Shown here: piece by piece, positions 6,577 to 9,981 of the stretch
Numbering within the stretch: position 1 is the stretch's first letter
Layout: every line of letters starts with the position of its first letter
From: Paracoccaceae bacterium
GTDB lineage: Bacteria > Pseudomonadota > Alphaproteobacteria > Rhodobacterales > Rhodobacteraceae
Direction: 5' to 3'
Assembly: GCA_011525185.1 (NCBI GenBank)
Contig: WTIQ01000354.1
Span: 1 to 9,981 of the forward strand
DNA length: 9,981 bases
The notes under the pieces: model-generated
What the model was told of the DNA's origin: nothing
Seen by the model: the letters and a program-made list of their open reading frames with translations, nothing else
The model's database searches: none
Position numbers and translations under genes: made by a program

Positions 6577-7683
6577 CTAGTCGCAGTTTGATTTAACTGT
6601 GCCACGCAGGATTAAAGGGCCTTCTATTTTGATGCGGCGTGGCTGCGTATCCACCTGCTCGATTTTTTCTAACAAAAGATCAACTGTCGCCGCGACCATG
6701 CGGTTTGCAGGTTGTCGAACTGTGGTCAGATTGTAGGACGGCCACGCCGCTGCATCTACATCATCATATCCCACAATAGACACGTCTTGGGGAATGGTGA
6801 GCCCGAGTTCGTGGCGTATTGTATCCATGACCGATAGAGCCATGTGATCATTCGCCACGAAAATAGCATCAGGGGGGGCTCTCTCAAAGAGGCGCAAAGT
6901 TGCTTCGCGGGCATCTTCGCTTATGAAGTTGCCTACTTCACGTTTGAAGAGCGATTGACCGTGCGCAGCTAGCCCTTCAAGAAATCCCTGTTCACGGTCT
7001 CTTTGTGTGGATGCGCCTTCCCATCCCGCTATATAGGCGATTTTTTTGTGGCCAGTTTCCACCAATAATTTGGCCACGTCATAGCCGCCTTGGACATTAT
7101 CTGAGGTTACTGCGAAATGCTCTTGATCGTCTTGTGAACGGTTGAACAAAACCACTGGCACGCCTGCATCTACGCAGCGTTTTGAGAGGTCCGAAGAAAG
7201 AGCAACCGACGCGGCAACAATACCATCGACTTGATAATCCAAAATTTCGTCCAAGACCTCTGCGATGTCCCCCTCGGTGTTGGAGGATAGAAAAACCAAA
7301 ACGTGATAGCCGCGCTCTCTTAGGGCTTTGGATAGTTTTTCCAAAATCGTTGGATAAAATTGATTGTTTAGATAGGCCACAACTAACCCAATGATGCGGC
7401 TTTTGCCTGAAACCATTGCGCGTGCGAGCACATTGGGGCGATATCCCAATTCTTGGGCTGCTTTTTTGACCTTTTCGACTGTCTTGGCTGAGGCCGAAGC
7501 GCCTGGAGTAAAGACGCGACTGACAGCAGAGCGGCTGACACCTGCTTTTAATGCCACATCTGCGGATGTGACTTTGTTATGCTGTGTCTCCCCTTTGTAT
7601 AAGGAATTGCCCAGCGCTACTTCAGCTTGCTCCTCCGTCTCAGAGGAGGAAAGATCAGAAGGTTTTGCTGTCTCGTCTACCAT
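6577..7683 (-). CDS. LacI-family transcriptional regulator
   Basis: A LacI/GalR regulator with a DNA-binding headpiece and a periplasmic-binding-protein-like effector domain. Counted from an upstream ATG at 7710 (377 residues), the helix-turn-helix is VTSADVALKAGVSRSAVSRVF at 47-67 and the hinge helix around YRPNVLARAM (90-99). The effector core follows from GKSRIIGLVV to about residue 370, including VGYDD and VRQP segments. I prefer the ATG at 7683-7681 (368 residues) because AAAGGGG lies five bases upstream, whereas the 7710 ATG has no convincing ribosome binding site. Either way the headpiece is preceded by a 36-45 residue hydrophilic, Ser/Glu-rich tail, while most LacI proteins start within a few residues of the HTH. 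It follows the permease genes by about 110-140 bases on the same strand, so it may regulate that transporter, usually in response to a sugar. It ends 88 bases before the GntR gene. Confidence 0.94.
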   Translation of the reverse strand: MVDETAKPSDLSSSETEEQAEVALGNSLYKGETQHNKVTSADVALKAGVSRSAVSRVFTPGASASAKTVEKVKKAAQELGYRPNVLARAMVSGKSRIIGLVVAYLNNQFYPTILEKLSKALRERGYHVLVFLSSNTEGDIAEVLDEILDYQVDGIVAASVALSSDLSKRCVDAGVPVVLFNRSQDDQEHFAVTSDNVQGGYDVAKLLVETGHKKIAYIAGWEGASTQRDREQGFLEGLAAHGQSLFKREVGNFISEDAREATLRLFERAPPDAIFVANDHMALSVMDTIRHELGLTIPQDVSIVGYDDVDAAAWPSYNLTTVRQPANRMVAATVDLLLEKIEQVDTQPRRIKIEGPLILRGTVKSNCD

Positions 7684-7688
7684 CTTGG

Positions 7689-7695
7689 CCCCTTT
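7689..7695 (-). promoter_or_regulatory. Ribosome binding site deciding the LacI-family start
   Basis: AAAGGGG on the minus strand, five bases (CCAAG) before the ATG at 7683. It forms half of a short CCCC-TTT-GGGG inverted repeat (7689-7699). The alternative ATG at 7710 is preceded only by an AT-rich stretch. Confidence 0.5.
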
Positions 7696-7819
7696 GGGGT
7701 AACCTTGCATATATTCTTAATGCGCTGCGCTCTTGTGTTGAGGTGCACCACTACAGACGCGTTGATGCGCCATTGACTAGGTACGATGATTGGTTTCACA
7801 ACAAGTCACCGTCCCAAAT

Positions 7820-8701
7820 TCACCCTTTAACCGCCCCGGCGGTCAGGCCACTGACGATCTGGCGCTGGAAGAACATCACCAGGATGAATAGGGGAACAGA
7901 GGCGGAGACAACGGCGGAGACCGCGAACATCACGTTTCCCTCAGTATAGGTCGTGCCTAGGTAGGCCGCGATTTCTGGCACCATGGTGCGATTGGATTCC
8001 GACAAGAGCATCGAGGTGACGGCAAAGTCGTTATAGGCAAGCAAAAAGCTAAACAACCCGGTCGTTATCACGCCTGGCCACATTACTGGCACGATGACCC
8101 TGCGAAATGCCTGAAACTGGGTGCAACCGTCGACCTTGGCGCTTTCATCCAGTTCCTGCGGGATATTCTTGAAGAACGAATGCAGCATCCAAAGTGTGAA
8201 AGGCTGATTGATCGCAACCAAGACGATGATGGTTGTGGGTAAGATGCCCCAAATTTTCCACTCAAAGAACGGCAGCAAATACCCTGAGACCAGCGTGATC
8301 GGTGGCATTGCGCGGAAAATCAGTGCGGCGATCAAAAGCCAGAATGTGTAGCGATAGCCCGACCGGGACAAGGCATAGCCGCCCAGGGTGCCGATGGTCA
8401 GCGACGTGCAGACGACGAAGAAGCAAACGATGAAAGTGTTGATAACATTGCGCCAGAACTCTTCTTGTATCCAGCTACCGTAATAGCCTGCGCCAGTAAA
8501 GGGGCGATCATAGGCGGCCCTGGTGCGTTCGCCGGTCAGTGCGTTTGTCCAGTCCGACAGCGAAAAGAAATCAAGCTCAACCTTGAACGATCCCCAGAAA
8601 GTCCAAATGAAAGGGAAGGCGGCAAGGATGAGCCAAAAAATGACAAATCCGCTTGCGGCAAACCGAAGTCCCGCTGGCATCTTTTGCGCATTGCCCGCCA
8701 T
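7820..8701 (-). CDS. ABC transporter permease, MalG/UgpE-like (CUT1 type)
   Basis: A 293-residue inner-membrane permease with about six transmembrane helices (first at about 14-37; others around 86-108, 119-140, 152-173, 208-230 and 256-277). The cytoplasmic EAA loop that docks the ATPase is ELDESAKVDGCTQFQAF (183-199), with the conserved Gly at 192 and the VIVP ending. The C-terminus GLTAGAVKG is the classic MalG-family tail. A periplasmic insertion of about 45 residues (42-84) follows the first helix. It pairs with the preceding permease gene, whose TAA is separated from this ATG by one base. The substrate is unknown; CUT1 systems carry mainly oligosaccharides, polyols or glycerol-phosphate compounds. 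No ATPase gene follows; a LacI-type regulator does. Confidence 0.94.
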   Translation of the reverse strand: MAGNAQKMPAGLRFAASGFVIFWLILAAFPFIWTFWGSFKVELDFFSLSDWTNALTGERTRAAYDRPFTGAGYYGSWIQEEFWRNVINTFIVCFFVVCTSLTIGTLGGYALSRSGYRYTFWLLIAALIFRAMPPITLVSGYLLPFFEWKIWGILPTTIIVLVAINQPFTLWMLHSFFKNIPQELDESAKVDGCTQFQAFRRVIVPVMWPGVITTGLFSFLLAYNDFAVTSMLLSESNRTMVPEIAAYLGTTYTEGNVMFAVSAVVSASVPLFILVMFFQRQIVSGLTAGAVKG

Positions 8702-8702
8702 G

Positions 8703-9731
8703 TTATGCGGCCCTCCTGTTGTCGCGCCACGTCCGATACAGCACCGGAGACAGCAGGATCGCGACCCCTATGATGGTCATTACTGACGTTGCCGCGGCCG
8801 AGGACAGTTGCTGAACTTCACCACCAAGGTCGTTGAAAATCGACCAGCTTAGGGATTGGGCATGGGCCTCTGCGTTGAACCCGACGATGGGTTCGAAGAC
8901 GCGGAAATTGTCCATGAGCTGCATGAGCGCGACAAAGGTGATCAGCGGCATCAGATGGGGCACGACCACGTAGCGGACCCGCTGAAAGCGCGATGCGCCA
9001 TCGATCTGGGCGGCTTCGATTTGGTCAAAGGGCAGCGTTTGCAGCCCAGCATAGAAAATAACGAAGGCAAAGGGGGCAGCGTGCCAAACGCCGTAGACGA
9101 TAAGCGAAATCCACATCATGCCTGTCGAGGCTTTGAGAGAAAGATTGGGGTCATTTGCCAGCCATTGCGCTGCCGTACCCAAAATTCCCCTTGTGTCGAT
9201 CATCCAAAACAGCACCAGCGCCCCGATCAGCGGCGTGATGACGAACGGCAAAAGAGAGAAAAAGATGACGACACCTTTCAGGCGTTCATGCACGGTGTTG
9301 ACGGCCAGTGCGACCATCAATCCGACAACGATGACAAGCGGAGTCACCACAAATGTGAACGTCAGGGTAAACGCCATGGCTCGGTAGAACGGCAGGTTGC
9401 CAAGACGGCTGAAAAAGCTGCTCCAATCCGGCTCGTTTAGCCATAGTTCCCGAACTTCAGCTACGGCCAGATGACCGCGATTAAAATAGGTTTCGGCACC
9501 AACAAACCGGCCAAGCGGTTGTGCCTCTTTCAGTGCGCGCGTGGCTTCCTGGTCGATTGTGGTCTCAGTCTTACACCCGACCAACGGAGTGCAAGATTCA
9601 ACTTCGATGAAGACTGCTTCATGTGGGGCAAAGACCGACTGGATAACAACCGACACTATCGGTGCAGCAATAAACAGGAGCATTGCAGTTGCCGTCGGCA
9701 AAAAGAACCAGAAAAAGGTTTTGTGGCGCAT
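8703..9731 (-). CDS. ABC transporter permease, MalF/UgpA-like (CUT1 type)
   Basis: A 342-residue permease, longer than the usual 290-300. Helix 1 spans about 8-31 and is followed by a hydrophilic periplasmic segment of about 80 residues (35-115) carrying C47 and C53 (SCTPLVGC), then the core helices (about 118-145, 153-176, 204-230, 260-275, 312-332). The EAA docking loop is IEAAQIDGASRFQRVRYVVVP (238-258). It should form a heterodimer with the next permease, with an ATPase dimer on the cytoplasmic side and a periplasmic binding protein outside. The ATG (9731-9729) is preceded by a modest GGGTGA and lies 64 bases after the stop of the binding-protein gene, with a stable hairpin in between. 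The substrate is not readable from sequence. Confidence 0.94.
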   Translation of the reverse strand: MRHKTFFWFFLPTATAMLLFIAAPIVSVVIQSVFAPHEAVFIEVESCTPLVGCKTETTIDQEATRALKEAQPLGRFVGAETYFNRGHLAVAEVRELWLNEPDWSSFFSRLGNLPFYRAMAFTLTFTFVVTPLVIVVGLMVALAVNTVHERLKGVVIFFSLLPFVITPLIGALVLFWMIDTRGILGTAAQWLANDPNLSLKASTGMMWISLIVYGVWHAAPFAFVIFYAGLQTLPFDQIEAAQIDGASRFQRVRYVVVPHLMPLITFVALMQLMDNFRVFEPIVGFNAEAHAQSLSWSIFNDLGGEVQQLSSAAATSVMTIIGVAILLSPVLYRTWRDNRRAA

Positions 9732-9759
9732 GAGTTTTCACCCAGAGTCAGTAAATAGT

Positions 9760-9784
9760 GCGGGCGACGGTTTTAGTCGCCCGC
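9760..9784 (-). promoter_or_regulatory. Intercistronic hairpin between binding-protein and permease genes
   Basis: A perfect 9-bp GC-rich stem, GCGGGCGAC / GTCGCCCGC, with a 7-base loop. It starts 12 bases after the binding-protein stop and ends 28 bases before the permease ATG. No T-run follows it, so it is more likely an mRNA-stabilising or partially attenuating structure than a full terminator, as seen in other ABC operons where the binding protein is made in excess. Confidence 0.75.
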
Positions 9785-9795
9785 CCAATGGCATC

Positions 9796-9981
9796 CTAGA
9801 GGAAGCCAGCTTCTTTGGCCGCAGCGATATAGGCCGCTTCGATGTCGGCTAGCGCCTGTTCGGCTGACTCTTTGCCTTGCATGAAGTCACCTAATTCGGC
9901 GCCCAGAGCAGAGTGCAGCAATCCCATGTATGGCAGCATCGGGTAGGGCGTTGTGCCCATCTTTGCCGCCTCAAAGACACC
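9796..9981 (-). CDS. ABC transporter solute-binding protein, C-terminal fragment
   Basis: An open frame enters from the right edge and ends at TAG (9798-9796), giving 61 residues. The sequence includes TTPYPMLPYMGLLHSAL, then a helix with QGKESAEQALADI, and ends in AAYIAAAKEAGFL. This is the typical end of an extracellular solute-binding protein, where the last helix reads roughly 'G..s.eeAL..i.....'. Position directly upstream of two CUT1-type permease genes supports the assignment. The signal peptide and ligand-binding lobes lie outside the window, so the substrate cannot be judged. Confidence 0.82.
   Translation of the reverse strand, partial: GVFEAAKMGTTPYPMLPYMGLLHSALGAELGDFMQGKESAEQALADIEAAYIAAAKEAGFL

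Noticed and set aside
8856..9440. Long plus-strand open frame (194 codons) opposite the MalF-like permease
   Set aside because: Its product is rich in Asp, His, Lys, Arg and Gln with no recognisable domain, as expected from reading a hydrophobic membrane-protein gene on the opposite strand. The minus-strand permease has clear family motifs.
1..9981. tRNA, rRNA, CRISPR arrays, insertion sequences, attachment sites
   Set aside because: By eye I saw no transposase or integrase frame, no regularly spaced direct repeats, and no tRNA-like cloverleaf. Gaps between genes are all under 140 bases.

Overview
The window is a stretch of bacterial chromosome or megaplasmid in which every supported gene lies on the minus strand, so transcription runs from high to low coordinates. 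Gene content (a non-pyrrolysine MttB-type methyltransferase beside FAD oxidoreductase, SDR, ALDH and DapA-like genes, plus a CUT1-type ABC transporter with a LacI regulator), mid-range GC and tight gene packing suggest an alphaproteobacterium, probably of the Rhodobacteraceae/Roseobacter group. That placement is an inference from gene families, not from a marker gene.

In transcription order: (1) 9981-7820 holds the C-terminal end of an ABC solute-binding protein, a perfect 9-bp intercistronic hairpin, and two inner-membrane permease genes (MalF/UgpA-like and MalG/UgpE-like). No ATPase gene is visible. (2) 7683-6577 encodes a LacI-family regulator with an unusually long N-terminal tail. (3) A short AT-rich intergenic gap (6489-6576) carries a TATACA-aca-TGTATA inverted repeat, a good candidate operator. 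(4) 6488-1 is a very compact seven-gene run: GntR/FCD regulator, DapA-like lyase/aldolase, PuuC-like aldehyde dehydrogenase, MttB-family methyltransferase, two short-chain dehydrogenases, and an FAD-dependent amine oxidoreductase cut by the window edge. Six junctions are either 4-base stop/start overlaps or a 2-base gap, so these genes are almost certainly co-transcribed and translationally coupled.

The seven-gene run reads as one catabolic pathway under its own GntR regulator. MttB-family proteins remove a methyl group from a quaternary or tertiary amine. The FAD enzyme probably oxidises the resulting secondary or primary amine. The SDRs act on a hydroxyl or keto group. The DapA-like enzyme cleaves or deaminates a 2-oxo acid through a Schiff base, and the aldehyde dehydrogenase oxidises the semialdehyde product. 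I do not recognise this combination as a named pathway. A hydroxylated N-methylated amino acid or betaine is the most economical substrate guess, but it is only a guess. The neighbouring ABC transporter may import a sugar or a pathway substrate; it has its own regulator nearby and a somewhat different base composition, so its link to the catabolic genes is unproven.
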